In this document: positions 34,510 through 44,178 of the stretch, in pieces
How the letters are laid out: every line of letters starts with the position of its first letter
Position numbering within the stretch: position 1 is the first letter of the stretch
Assembly: GCA_002706765.1 (NCBI GenBank)
Contig: PAJV01000024.1
Span: 221,562 to 285,561 of the forward strand
Origin: Gimesia sp.
GTDB taxonomy: Bacteria > Planctomycetota > Planctomycetia > Planctomycetales > Planctomycetaceae
Direction: 5' to 3'
Length of the DNA: 64,000 nt
Notes under the pieces: generated by a model
The model's database searches: none
Seen by the model: only the letters and a program-made list of their open reading frames with translations
What the model was told of the DNA's origin: nothing
Program-made: the position numbers and the translations under genes

Positions 34510-36669
34510 ATGCAAATACTTCGCGGTTGCATCGCTCTTTTTGTATGGGGCGCGTTCACTTTCTCCACTGAAATCATGCTGGCGCAACCGGAACCGCAGG
34601 TTATATCGTCCCGCTTTCGAGAGTCGGTCTCACTGGATGTAAATAATACGGTGCTCAAGAAAATGGGCTCCGTCCGCGATTATCTTTCCGAACAGCAATG
34701 GGAAGATGCGGTGAAAATTCTCATTCAGATCTCTGATGAGTATGGCGATTCGCTCTATCCCGAAGCACCCGGGCGATATTTACGTGTCTCTGAATACTGT
34801 CAGAATCTGCTGGCCGGCTTTCCTCCTGAAGCGATTGCCATTTATCGAGAAAAAGTCGACCCCCGCGCAAAACGCTGGTATGAAGAAGCGTTAGCCGGCT
34901 CAGGCAGGCAACCCCTGGTCAACATCACCGAACAGGCATTGATGAGCAGTTACGGGGATGATGCTCTGAACCTGCTGGGAGAGATGGCCTGGGAAGAGGG
35001 GCAACTGGCTGAAGCACGCTCCCTCTGGCGTAAGCTGATTCCGCGGACGGCTTCTGATTCTCCCGTGTATGATACCGGACTGTTTCATTACCCCGATACG
35101 GATTTACCGGTTCCCGAAATTCTGGCTCGCCTGATTCTGGTCAGTTTTTTTCAAGGAAATTTCAGTCAGGCTGATTTTGAGCAGGGTCAGTTCCGCAAAA
35201 AGTATCCGCAGGCCACCGGCAGACTCGCTGGGAAAGAGGGTAACCTCTCAGACTTGCTGGCAGAGATTCTCGCTGACCCCAGTCGCGTTTCACTGCCTGA
35301 TAACCGCAGCGAACTGAAAACTTTTGCCGGACATCAGACGCGTAATTTCAAAGCAGCGCAGCCACCGGAGATCGGCGCTGTTGACTGGTCTTTCCCGGTC
35401 CCCCTGGTCTGGAGTCAGGAATTTACAGCAAAACCGGCTTTTGGATTTCGTGTTCCTCCCGGACTGTTTCCCGTGGTGCACCAGGAGCATGTCTTCTTCA
35501 ATGACGCCGAGCGTATCTATGGCTTGAACTGGAAAACAGGATTACCCGCCTGGTCCCAGGATCCCCAGTCCAGTCCGATCTTGTATCCTTCTGCCAGCCA
35601 TCGAGTAAGCAGACTGCCGTTCCGGCCGGTCGTCGGCGTGCCCCGCTATACTTCTACGATTGCAGGAGGCCGCCTGTATGCGCGGATGGGATCGCCGGTC
35701 ACGTCCGTTGCCAAAGACGAACGGTTGGGGCTGTTTTCTGATCTGGTCTGCCTGGATCTCGACCAGGGGCAGGGCAAGCTGTTATGGAAAATTTCATCCG
35801 CCCAGCTGCGAGAGCAGAACTTTGTCTGGTCGTTTGAAGGGGCACCAGTCGTTTCAGGCAACCGGTTGTACGTGGTATTGCATCGGGGGTTTCCGGAAGT
35901 GCAGACGAATGTCGCCTGTTTCTCCGCGGATACAGGTGAAATGATCTGGAATCAGAAAGTCTGCCTGGCATTAAGAAGTATTGAGGAAGGCGTCAATTAT
36001 ATCAGCCATCTATTGCTGACTCTGGGTGAAGATCAGCTGTATCTATCAACTGATATGGGAGCAATTGCTTCTCTGAATACCGTGAATGGAAAATTGAACT
36101 GGCTGGTGACATACCCTTCCCAGGATAAAACGGACAAAGAGGAATTGAGTAATCATATGAAAACAGGGCTGGTCCCCTGTCTCTATGATCGCGGGATTCT
36201 GTTTGCTGCGCCGCAGGATTCATCGCAACTGATGGCCTTCGATGCAGAATCCGGATTACTGCTCTGGCAGCGTCCCTGGCCGGAGCAGATTCGAAACCTG
36301 TTGGGAGCCACCCAGTCCACACTGGTTGTCAGTGGAGACCGATTGTTTGGGCTCGATCGTGCTACAGGCAGGATCAACTGGAAAACCGGTTATCATGACC
36401 CGGAAGGTTTTGGTTATGGCAGAGGAATTTTAGCCGGCGATTATACCTACTGGCCTTTGAGAGAAGAGATTCTTGTTGTTCATACAGAGCAGGGATACCT
36501 GAAGCGAAAGATCTCTCTGCGGAAGCGGTATGGTGCGACAGGCGGCAATCTGGTGATCGCCGGGAATCAACTGCTGATCGCCTCGCCGCGAAGATTGACG
36601 GCATTCGGAACTGATGGCCAGATCCCGGCAAATGAGTCGAAAAAAATATCTGCGTTAAGTATTAAATAA
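34510..36669 (+). CDS. Exported PQQ-like beta-propeller protein with N-terminal helical repeats
   Basis: 719 residues from ATG 34510, preceded by GGCGAGGAA and followed by a signal peptide ending near MLAQ. The first ~250 residues are helical repeats of TPR type (YLSEQQWEDAVKILIQI; LAEARSLWRKLI). The rest is a PQQ-like quinoprotein propeller with recurrent blades: YGLNWKTGLPAWSQD, LDQGQGKLLWKIS, FSADTGEMIWNQK, NTVNGKLNWLV, FDAESGLLLWQRP, LDRATGRINWKTG. It lacks an obvious PQQ-dehydrogenase active site and is more likely a scaffold or sensor. It shares the layout of the giant protein at 38479. Confidence 0.87.
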   Translation: MQILRGCIALFVWGAFTFSTEIMLAQPEPQVISSRFRESVSLDVNNTVLKKMGSVRDYLSEQQWEDAVKILIQISDEYGDSLYPEAPGRYLRVSEYCQNLLAGFPPEAIAIYREKVDPRAKRWYEEALAGSGRQPLVNITEQALMSSYGDDALNLLGEMAWEEGQLAEARSLWRKLIPRTASDSPVYDTGLFHYPDTDLPVPEILARLILVSFFQGNFSQADFEQGQFRKKYPQATGRLAGKEGNLSDLLAEILADPSRVSLPDNRSELKTFAGHQTRNFKAAQPPEIGAVDWSFPVPLVWSQEFTAKPAFGFRVPPGLFPVVHQEHVFFNDAERIYGLNWKTGLPAWSQDPQSSPILYPSASHRVSRLPFRPVVGVPRYTSTIAGGRLYARMGSPVTSVAKDERLGLFSDLVCLDLDQGQGKLLWKISSAQLREQNFVWSFEGAPVVSGNRLYVVLHRGFPEVQTNVACFSADTGEMIWNQKVCLALRSIEEGVNYISHLLLTLGEDQLYLSTDMGAIASLNTVNGKLNWLVTYPSQDKTDKEELSNHMKTGLVPCLYDRGILFAAPQDSSQLMAFDAESGLLLWQRPWPEQIRNLLGATQSTLVVSGDRLFGLDRATGRINWKTGYHDPEGFGYGRGILAGDYTYWPLREEILVVHTEQGYLKRKISLRKRYGATGGNLVIAGNQLLIASPRRLTAFGTDGQIPANESKKISALSIK

Positions 36670-36672
36670 AAT

Positions 36673-36755
36673 GTGTCCTGTTTTACGATTGCGTCCCGAG
36701 GGGGAGTGGGAACGATTCACTCCGTTCGGGAGATGCTCTGGTTCAATCTAATGCG
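36673..36755 (+). repeat. 83-bp palindromic repeat, copy C
   Basis: Same length and end sequences as copy A (GTGTCC...GTTTTAC; GCTCTGGTTCAATC) but a different centre: GGAGTG pairs with CACTCC inside CCCGA/TCGGG. The ability to fold is kept although the bases changed, which argues for structural selection. It starts 3 bases after the stop of the propeller gene and ends 57 bases before the peroxiredoxin start. Confidence 0.75.
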
Positions 36756-36811
36756 TTCAAAAGTGCTGTTTACAAAACATGATTTTATTCTTTTTAGACA
36801 AGGTGAATGAC

Positions 36812-37417
36812 ATGAAGTATTCGTATCGTGAATTACTCGGTTCGATGTTAAGTGTGGCCTGTATCTGTGGACTGACTGCGAATGCCTTCGGTCAGGTCAA
36901 TGCCCCTCCCGGCAAACTGGAAGTGGGTGACAGTGCGCCCGCGTTTACGGCGAAAGATGACCAGGGTAAAGGCTGGAAATCAACGGACTATGTGGGCAAG
37001 AAAATCCTGGTCGTTTATTTCTATCCGGCTGATTTAACCGGAGGCTGTACCAAGCAGGCGTGTGGTTTTCGTGATGATATGAAAAAACTGCAGGGCGAAG
37101 ATGTGGAAGTGATTGGCGTCAGTGGAGATTCTGTTCGCAATCATCAGATCTTCAAAAAAGAGTATGATCTGAATTTCACTCTGCTGGCTGATGAAGATGG
37201 CGGCGTAGCCAAAAAGTTTGGTGTGCCTTTGAAAGAGGGCGGTTCGATCAAACGTACCATCGATGGTAAGGAAGAAACCTTAACCCGCGGTGTCACAGCG
37301 GCACGCTGGACTTTTGTGATTGACAAAAATGGCAAAATTGTCATGAAAAACACCAAAGTCAAAGCGGCCGATGACAGTAAAGCAATTCTGGAAGTAGTTG
37401 ATCAACTGAAATCGTAA
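36812..37417 (+). CDS. Exported peroxiredoxin (Bcp/PrxQ type)
   Basis: 201 residues from ATG 36812 (AAGGTG upstream); the frame begins earlier at 36779 but without signal features. A signal peptide (CICGLTANAFGQ) is followed by an AhpC/TSA domain. The peroxidatic Cys is in PADLTGGCTKQACGF, with a second Cys five residues on, as in PrxQ/Bcp proteins. VIGVSGDSVRNHQIFKKEY and LADEDGGVAKKFGV complete the family pattern. It likely detoxifies peroxide outside the cytoplasm, next to redox-flavoured genes. Confidence 0.92.
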   Translation: MKYSYRELLGSMLSVACICGLTANAFGQVNAPPGKLEVGDSAPAFTAKDDQGKGWKSTDYVGKKILVVYFYPADLTGGCTKQACGFRDDMKKLQGEDVEVIGVSGDSVRNHQIFKKEYDLNFTLLADEDGGVAKKFGVPLKEGGSIKRTIDGKEETLTRGVTAARWTFVIDKNGKIVMKNTKVKAADDSKAILEVVDQLKS

Positions 37418-37682
37418 ACACGATTTTGGCTGAAAAGTAAGCAAAAACCCTCTAATTCAGGCGACTGACTCACCCGCAAAAATCCTCTTTCGTACTCGAC
37501 AGCTAATGTGCCGGCGGCGTACAATTGAGACTGCGGGTGAGGTCGTTTCTGCCTGCCAGCCTGTGTTCAGGTTTATTGTCGTCTCTCAAGGAATAGCGGG
37601 GCCGTGTAAAATCTGCCGTGTAGATTGATCGAGAGAAGCTGCGATAAACTGTGCTGCCCTCTCGTGTGAAAGGAATTGAGTT

Positions 37683-38372
37683 GTGCCTGTGGTCCGTGTT
37701 GCCAGAATGCTGTCGGCTGTCACTTTCGGTTTCTTATATTGTGTCGTATGTGTGACAGGGTGTGGAAATTCCGGACAGGTGACTGGTTCACAGGACGATC
37801 ACTCAGCAACAGTGGCCGCCTCCAGCGCAGAGGAAATCGAAACAGAAGATTCTGAGAATAATTCAGATCAGAAGAATACGGAACGGGTGACCTATCAGTC
37901 AGGCATGGAAATTGGCGCGATTCCGCTCCCCTTTGAAGTCTCTGATGTGACCGGTCCCAATAAGGGAAAAACATTGTGTTACCGCTGCCTGTATGGGGAG
38001 CGGCCTGTGGTGGGAGTGTTTGTCAGAGAACTCGATGAATCGACGACAAAACTGATTCAGGAACTGGATGCTGAAGTCGACGCGCATCAGGACGAGAAAC
38101 TGGCTGCCTTCGTTGTGATGTTGACTGAGACACCCGCTGAAGTGAAGCCGAACCTGGAAAAAATCGCTGCGAAGTATCACATTCAGCATGTGCCGTTAAC
38201 CGTTTATGAGGGGGCAACAGGCCCGCCCGGGTATAATGTGAAGCAGGACGCCAGCGTCAATGTGATGATGTGGGAAGGCGTTGTCAAAGCAAACCGGGCC
38301 TATCAGGCAGGACAGTTAAAACCGGAAGAAATCAAAGAAGTCATTGCAGATACAAAATTAATCATTCACTAA
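37683..38372 (+). CDS. Thioredoxin-fold lipoprotein, function unknown
   Basis: 229 residues, starting at GTG 37683 (AAGGAA upstream). The signal ends in lipobox VTGC, so it is a lipoprotein; a Ser/Glu/Asp-rich spacer follows. The rest resembles a thioredoxin-like fold: FEVSDVTGPNKGKTLCYRCLYGERPVVGVFVRE, where LCYRCLYG is a CxxC motif, and HIQHVPLTVYEG with the cis-Pro position. It could exchange thiols with the neighbouring peroxiredoxin (inference from position only). Confidence 0.8.
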   Translation: MPVVRVARMLSAVTFGFLYCVVCVTGCGNSGQVTGSQDDHSATVAASSAEEIETEDSENNSDQKNTERVTYQSGMEIGAIPLPFEVSDVTGPNKGKTLCYRCLYGERPVVGVFVRELDESTTKLIQELDAEVDAHQDEKLAAFVVMLTETPAEVKPNLEKIAAKYHIQHVPLTVYEGATGPPGYNVKQDASVNVMMWEGVVKANRAYQAGQLKPEEIKEVIADTKLIIH

Positions 38373-38404
38373 CGCAGAGGCTGCGTTCCTCAAGCAGGAC
38401 GACA

Positions 38405-38437
38405 GGTTTCGATGCCCGCCTGAAACCGGTCTTATTT
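38405..38437 (+). terminator. Candidate terminator after lipoprotein gene
   Basis: GGTTTC (38405-38410) pairs with GAAACC (38422-38427), followed a few bases later by a T-rich stretch. Short stem, so moderate confidence. Confidence 0.45.
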
Positions 38438-38478
38438 TTAATTCAGAATTACGGAAAGTAGAACTCCTTCATTTGCCT

Positions 38479-41400
38479 ATGGTTTCTCAAATATTCTCAT
38501 TCCGACTTTCCAGAAGTAGCCTTCATTACATTGCTGTACTGACGATGGTTCTGCTGCAATGTCTTGTGTTCCAGGCGAATTGTCTTGCGCAGCCTATGCG
38601 GAATGATGGTCCTGCCTATGGAATTATGGAAGGGGATCCGCATGCGCTGTTTCCCACCAGTCGTGAGTATTCAAAAAGTTTTCAGGATGCAAAGCAGTTG
38701 CTCAGCGAGCAAAAGTATCCGGTTGCGGTACCGGAGCTGCAGTCCATTCTGGACGCCCCCGAAGATTACCTGAAGAGTGATTCGACCACTGGTTTTGAGA
38801 GCCTGAAAGAAGCTGCGCACCAGTTGATTGCCACGCTTCCTGATGCCGGCAGGCGTTATTACAGTCTGCAATATGGCCCCACTGCCGAACAGATGCTGCA
38901 ACAGGCAGAGGCCCTGGATGATAACAGTCTGCTGCGCGAAATTGTTCGTCGTTATTTCTTTACCAAGGCAGGTGCAGAGGCGGCTTATGCACTGGGGGGA
39001 TATTACTTCGAACGGGGAGATTTCCTCGCAGCTACAGAAATCTGGGAAATGCTCAGTACCCAGCATGAACTGGCTCTCTCCAAAGAACCGCATCTGACAT
39101 TTAAACTGGCCGTGGCCTGGTATCATCTCGGCAACATGGGAAAATGCCGCCAGGCACTGATGCAGTTCTCGCGCCTCATGGACAAGCCTGTTTACGAGTT
39201 TCCCAATGGTACCAGGGTTCCACTGTTTACGGCGGATGAAAATCCAGTGGAGTGGTTATCTCGTCTGACAGGCAGACTGGATCTGCAGGTTGCGCGGGAA
39301 CAGGATAACTGGACCATGTATCGAGGCAGTCCTGCCCGGACGGCCTCTGCGGAATTTGTAGTCCCTTCTGCCAAACCCCTCTGGGAGTTCTCCACGATTC
39401 AGGAGCCCTTTCTGCAACTGCTGAAAGACCCTCCTCCTGTCGAGGATATGTTGCAAAAACTGGGAGAGCATCGCCGAAAGAATCAGGCAGGCGTTTTACC
39501 GGCCGCCAGTCCTGTTGTGATTCGAGATCAGGTGATTTTCAGAACACATCGCAATCTGAAATCGGTATCGTTGAAGACGGGCCAGTTAAACTGGGAGACG
39601 ACCGTTTCGGATGCGTTATACCAGGAATTACTCAAAGATCCTCAAAACGAAGATGAAGAATTTTTAGGCACTCCACAAACGCCACTGGAAAAATATCTGA
39701 CCCAGCGCGCCTGGCAGGATTACACGGCCGGGCATTTAAGCACTGATGGAAAGCTGGTCTACTGTGTGGAAAATGTAGGATTCATTGCCGGCTTTTATCA
39801 TTTCAGCCGGCTTGACCGTGAGCATGTTCTCGTGCCCAATTCCTTTAACCGGCTGATGGCATTTGAAGCAGATACCGGCAAATTTGTATGGGAACTGGGC
39901 GGCCCCCGTCTGCAGAATCCGATTAACTTCTCCGGCCATTATTTTCTGGGAGCTCCCTTACCACTGGATGGGAAATTGTATTGCCTGGCAGAGGAAGGCC
40001 GTGAATTTCGTCTGCTGGTTCTGGATGCCGCTACAGGGCAGACAATCTGGACTCAGTCATTGTATCGCAGCGACAATCCCATAGCCCGCGATTATACCAC
40101 AGATCGGCGCACCCTGGATCATATTCGCCGCAGGATGGGATTGAGTCCCTCCGCCGCGCATGGGGTGCTGGTCTGCCCCACGGGTTCGGGTTGCACGATC
40201 GGCATTGATCTCATTCAACGTAAGCTGCTCTGGAGGCACGTTGATACCGGCGGTAAAGAGATTTCCATGTTTGCCGCTTTTGCCCGCGATTCCAATGATA
40301 ACCAGGAAGGCTGGGCTGAGTTCACTCCCGTGATTGTCGGGAACCGTGTACTGATTGAATCCAGAAAGTCACAGACACTGCAATGCCTGGATCTGTTCGA
40401 CGGGCGCTTGATCTGGTCTCGTCCCCGAGGTAATAACCTGTTTATCGCCGCGGTGCATGAAGGGAATATTCTACTTGTCGGAAATGATCAGATTGAAGCA
40501 TTGAAGCTGAGCGATGGTTCTCTTGCCTGGCCGAAACCACAGCGCATCGGGGCACCCAGCGGCCGCGGGATTGTGGTCAAGAACACCTATTATCAGCCAG
40601 TTGAGACCGGAGAAATCTTAAGTATCCGCCTGGATGATGGACTGGTGCTGGCCAGGACCCGCGTGGAAACGGAAGCATTGATCGGGAACCTGGCAGCAGC
40701 GGGAGGCATGCTGGTCTCGCAGAATGAAACTGAAGTGGTCGGCTTCCCGTCGGTCACCGCAATCGAGGAGCAGATCCGACTAGCGAGCCAGTCTACACGT
40801 CCTGAAGACCAGGCGATTGCCCAGTTGCTGAAGGGAGAGTTGAAACTGTTTGCCGGGGACGTCACCCAGGCGATGCATTTCATCGAGAGGTCACTCCAGA
40901 TCAATCCGACACTGCGTGCCCGGCGACTGTATGCAGATATCTATCTGGAAAACCTGGATCATGATTTTATACCGAATGAAAAACAGATTTCCCAGATGCA
41001 AAAGCTGCTGGTAGACGATGTCCAGCAAAAGAGATTTTATCAGATCCTGGCAGTGAACTATCAGCGGCGTGGAAATTTACAGGAAGCACTTCAGAATTAT
41101 ATCAAACTGTCTGAGCTGAAAGGCCTGTTGGAATCAGAAGCTGTCAAAGGGGGCGGATTTGTCCGCACCGACCGCTGGATAAGGGCTCAGTTAGATCTGC
41201 TGACTCTGCGGGCGTCTGAGGAAGATCGGAAACAGATCGCGGAATTCTTCACCCGATATTATTCACAGAAGCTGGTCGACGCCGATCGTGCCGCCCTCGA
41301 ACGATTTCTGCAATGTTGTGGAAATCTGCCTGAAACTCAGCAGGCACGCATGGCGCTGATTGCCAGGCTGGAGCAGGAGATCGATTCGGCCCCGGCAGCA

Positions 41401-43059
41401 AAGCAGGCTTATCTGCAGAGCTCAATGATGCGGCACCTGGAGCGGCTTCGTTCGTCGAAGAAGTCTGTGGTCGCGGCTTATGCGACAGCAAAACTGACAG
41501 AGATTTATCTCACTGCCCGGCGTCAGACCCAGGCTGGGGAATATATTGAGGAGCTGCGCACCCGCTGGCCGGACGTGGTCTGCATGGATGGGAAAACCGC
41601 GTCACAACTGGCCGAACAGTGGGAATCACAGCTGGAGTCCACACAGTCAAAACAGGCATCACCCTGGCAGGGAAAGACGGTTCAGGTTTACCGGGGAGAG
41701 CAGGACAAGGGGCAGAACACTTCACTGACCGTTGAGATCGTCGGCCTTTCCAATGCCTTGTTCAATAATTATCGTCTGGAAGTCGGGCCTGCGAAAGAAT
41801 GGCTCCTGGCTTACGATGGTCAGGGGCAACTGCAATGGTCCTTCTCGCTTCTCAAAGCCGAGATTGAAGTACCACAACAATCCTTCTTTTCCGCGCGGGT
41901 GTTTCAGCAATATCTCGTGGTCGATTTTGGTTCAGAGTTTTTTGTACTGGATACCTTGAATCGCGATTCAGAAGACCGGCCCGTGTTGTTGTGGAAACAG
42001 ACTCTCATGGCCGGGCCCCCCAGTGTTCGTGATTATATTACGATTGAACGTACCGGGGTGGCACCTGTGTTACGCGAATATGTTACGCGAAATGCGGATC
42101 GGGAATTACTGGGGCGAATCGGAACGATCAATGAAGATTTCATCTGTTATCAGATCGGTTCGGAACTGATCGCCGCAGATCTGTTGACGGGGGAAGTCAT
42201 CTGGAAACGACAGGGAATCGGCATCAGCAGCCGGCACTATGGCGATGCAGAACATGTGATCGTCATAGCGGGGCAGGTGCAATCCGAGCAGTGGTATGAG
42301 GTCTTAAGCAGTCAGAACGGGGATGTGATCAATACGTTCAAGCTGAAGGAGGGGGAGGCGCCGATCTTTGCATTTGAACGCTACCTGCTCACGCTGACGA
42401 TCGAAGAAGATAAATCCCGACTCCTGCATCTGAAGGACCTGGTGAAAAATGAGGAAATCTGGAACACGTCACTGAGCGAGTCTTCCATTTATACGCTGGG
42501 ACAGGATTATGAAATTGTCATGATGCATCCGGACGGCACGATTGCTGTTCTGGATTTAATGACGGGCGAACAGAAATTTGAAGTCAAAGGGCAGCCTGCG
42601 TCCAAGATGCTCAATCTGCTGGTGCTGAAGAATTCACGGCAATACCTGGTATTTGTCAGTCTGCCTTATGTCGCTAAGAGCAGAGTGACATTTCGCTCGC
42701 TGAGCCTGACTTCATTTCTCTTCAGTGGAATGGCCTATTCCATTGATCGCCAGACGGGAGAATTAATGTGGTCGCTGCCGGTGGATGCCCAGGGGATTGA
42801 TTTCTCCCAGTTTCTGGATTTACCCGTGATGACCTTTGGCATTCGCAGAGTCAGCGGAGTGGCTTCTGCCGATGGTACGCAGGTTGATCTACAGGTTGTC
42901 GACCTGCGGAACGGCGATGTGGTACTCAAGGAAACGACGACCAGTAACCGCCTGCGGATCTGGACTGTTCCCGATCTTGAGCAACAGGACATTCTGATCG
43001 AACCGTTTCAGATCCGCCTGAGTTTTGAAGAACCTCCGCTTACGGCAAAAAAACCGTAG
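38479..43059 (+). CDS. Giant exported PQQ-like propeller and TPR protein
   Basis: 1526 residues from ATG 38479 (a TTG two codons upstream is possible; the ribosome site is weak). A signal peptide (YIAVLTMVLLQCLVFQANCLAQ) precedes helical repeats (about 55-250), then a PQQ-like propeller (about 275-760; SLKTGQLNWETT, FEADTGKFVWELG, LDAATGQTIWTQS, CLDLFDGRLIWSRP, ALKLSDGSLAWPK). A second helical region (about 765-1060) includes a TPR-like segment (LLKGELKLFAGDVTQAMHFIERSLQINPTLRARRLYADI is one unit). A second propeller completes the protein (about 1100-1500; DLLTGEVIWKR, DRQTGELMWSLP). It parallels the shorter protein at 34510 and looks like a duplicated, extended relative. Probable periplasmic scaffold; no catalytic site recognised. 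Confidence 0.87.
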   Translation: MVSQIFSFRLSRSSLHYIAVLTMVLLQCLVFQANCLAQPMRNDGPAYGIMEGDPHALFPTSREYSKSFQDAKQLLSEQKYPVAVPELQSILDAPEDYLKSDSTTGFESLKEAAHQLIATLPDAGRRYYSLQYGPTAEQMLQQAEALDDNSLLREIVRRYFFTKAGAEAAYALGGYYFERGDFLAATEIWEMLSTQHELALSKEPHLTFKLAVAWYHLGNMGKCRQALMQFSRLMDKPVYEFPNGTRVPLFTADENPVEWLSRLTGRLDLQVAREQDNWTMYRGSPARTASAEFVVPSAKPLWEFSTIQEPFLQLLKDPPPVEDMLQKLGEHRRKNQAGVLPAASPVVIRDQVIFRTHRNLKSVSLKTGQLNWETTVSDALYQELLKDPQNEDEEFLGTPQTPLEKYLTQRAWQDYTAGHLSTDGKLVYCVENVGFIAGFYHFSRLDREHVLVPNSFNRLMAFEADTGKFVWELGGPRLQNPINFSGHYFLGAPLPLDGKLYCLAEEGREFRLLVLDAATGQTIWTQSLYRSDNPIARDYTTDRRTLDHIRRRMGLSPSAAHGVLVCPTGSGCTIGIDLIQRKLLWRHVDTGGKEISMFAAFARDSNDNQEGWAEFTPVIVGNRVLIESRKSQTLQCLDLFDGRLIWSRPRGNNLFIAAVHEGNILLVGNDQIEALKLSDGSLAWPKPQRIGAPSGRGIVVKNTYYQPVETGEILSIRLDDGLVLARTRVETEALIGNLAAAGGMLVSQNETEVVGFPSVTAIEEQIRLASQSTRPEDQAIAQLLKGELKLFAGDVTQAMHFIERSLQINPTLRARRLYADIYLENLDHDFIPNEKQISQMQKLLVDDVQQKRFYQILAVNYQRRGNLQEALQNYIKLSELKGLLESEAVKGGGFVRTDRWIRAQLDLLTLRASEEDRKQIAEFFTRYYSQKLVDADRAALERFLQCCGNLPETQQARMALIARLEQEIDSAPAAKQAYLQSSMMRHLERLRSSKKSVVAAYATAKLTEIYLTARRQTQAGEYIEELRTRWPDVVCMDGKTASQLAEQWESQLESTQSKQASPWQGKTVQVYRGEQDKGQNTSLTVEIVGLSNALFNNYRLEVGPAKEWLLAYDGQGQLQWSFSLLKAEIEVPQQSFFSARVFQQYLVVDFGSEFFVLDTLNRDSEDRPVLLWKQTLMAGPPSVRDYITIERTGVAPVLREYVTRNADRELLGRIGTINEDFICYQIGSELIAADLLTGEVIWKRQGIGISSRHYGDAEHVIVIAGQVQSEQWYEVLSSQNGDVINTFKLKEGEAPIFAFERYLLTLTIEEDKSRLLHLKDLVKNEEIWNTSLSESSIYTLGQDYEIVMMHPDGTIAVLDLMTGEQKFEVKGQPASKMLNLLVLKNSRQYLVFVSLPYVAKSRVTFRSLSLTSFLFSGMAYSIDRQTGELMWSLPVDAQGIDFSQFLDLPVMTFGIRRVSGVASADGTQVDLQVVDLRNGDVVLKETTTSNRLRIWTVPDLEQQDILIEPFQIRLSFEEPPLTAKKP

Positions 43060-43095
43060 CTGGTTGGACGTCAGCCCGCTGATGATGTCTTAGAT

Positions 43096-43178
43096 CGCAT
43101 CACATTTAACCATAGCGTCTCTCAATCTAATCTACTCGGGCCAAATGGCCCTGGAGACGCTACAGTAAAACTGGATAC
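43096..43178 (-). repeat. 83-bp palindromic repeat, copy B
   Basis: On the minus strand it matches copy A at about 71 of 83 positions. The centre GGGCCATTTGGCCC is a perfect hairpin with a 2-base loop, and the outer arms GTAGCGTCTC and GAGACGCTA also pair. It lies between the convergent giant propeller gene and the MoxR gene, 5 bases from the latter's stop. Confidence 0.8.
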
Positions 43179-43182
43179 AGTC

Positions 43183-44178
43183 TTAGTACTGATCCTGGTC
43201 GTCATCGTCGTCGTCGTAATCCAGGTCATCAAAATCATCATCGTCATCATCACGGTCCGGATGTAGCGGGTTATCCGGGGCAAAAAAGAAATCGCCCAGT
43301 CCCATCGGCATCATATTTCCGCCCAGGTTCTGTGTGCGTTTTTCAGACAGCGATTCAAGATCCAGGGCATCTTCACCCAGGCAGGCCTTGAGTGCTTCCA
43401 GCCAGAGGACATCTTTACTGAGGGGATGATCTTTATCCTGGGCGGCACGTTTTAGAGCCAGCCGCAGGACGTTGATGCCGTCACGACTGGAAAAGTCGAG
43501 TTTCAGACTGTGCGACTGCTGCAGAAAGTCCACGGTCAGGTCGAGCATGTGTTCGTCTGCAAAGGGGAGATGATAGTGGAGAATCATCTTTTCATCTTCC
43601 CGATTGGGATGCTCCAGCGTGATGCTGGGCTGCAGGCGGCTTAGAATATAGTCGGGGATTTCGAAGGTGGATTCGTCTTCGTTCATCGTGACAGCACAGC
43701 GGAATTCAGGATGTGCGGGAATGGTTACACCGGCCACGATGGATTCCACGTAGCGGCGGTGATCCAGCAGCGGTGCCAGGCTGGCCCATGATTTTTCATT
43801 CATGCGGTTGCCCTCATCCAGCACGCAGATCCCTCCACGAATCATGGCGGTTACCAGGGGGGAAGCATGGTACGCAATCTTGCCACTCTCTGCCAGCACG
43901 GGGGTGACCAGCAGATCTTCCGGTCGGGTATCAGCCGTGCATTGATAGATGTAAAGCTCCTGGTTTCGGGTGCGTGCACCTGCAATCGCCAGGGACGTTT
44001 TTCCAATCCCGGGAGTCCCCACCAGGCGCGGCGTCAGGGGCATGTCTTTTTCATCAATCACCAGCCAGCAGGCCAGGAGTTGCTTGAGCGCTTCGTGTTG
44101 ACCAATCCAGTCACTGGTGGTCTGGTCGGCTCGTCCCAGGTGCAGCCCAACCCCGTCAATTTCCTCTCTGCGCGACAT
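43183..44178 (-). CDS. MoxR-family AAA ATPase with acidic tail
   Basis: 331 residues. Walker A is [10 protein letters not shown] (about 54-63), Walker [13 protein letters not shown], and sensor 1 [10 protein letters not shown]; the layout is that of MoxR/RavA-type AAA ATPases, chaperone-like proteins that often act with a VWA-domain partner. No VWA gene is adjacent. The C-terminal ~30 residues (from about 303) are almost all Asp, with a few Phe, Tyr and Gln, encoded by GAT/GAC runs. Such a tail is unusual for the family. It is transcribed alone, divergently from the CBS gene. Confidence 0.87.
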   Translation of the reverse strand: MSRREEIDGVGLHLGRADQTTSDWIGQHEALKQLLACWLVIDEKDMPLTPRLVGTPGIGKTSLAIAGARTRNQELYIYQCTADTRPEDLLVTPVLAESGKIAYHASPLVTAMIRGGICVLDEGNRMNEKSWASLAPLLDHRRYVESIVAGVTIPAHPEFRCAVTMNEDESTFEIPDYILSRLQPSITLEHPNREDEKMILHYHLPFADEHMLDLTVDFLQQSHSLKLDFSSRDGINVLRLALKRAAQDKDHPLSKDVLWLEALKACLGEDALDLESLSEKRTQNLGGNMMPMGLGDFFFAPDNPLHPDRDDDDDDFDDLDYDDDDDDQDQY

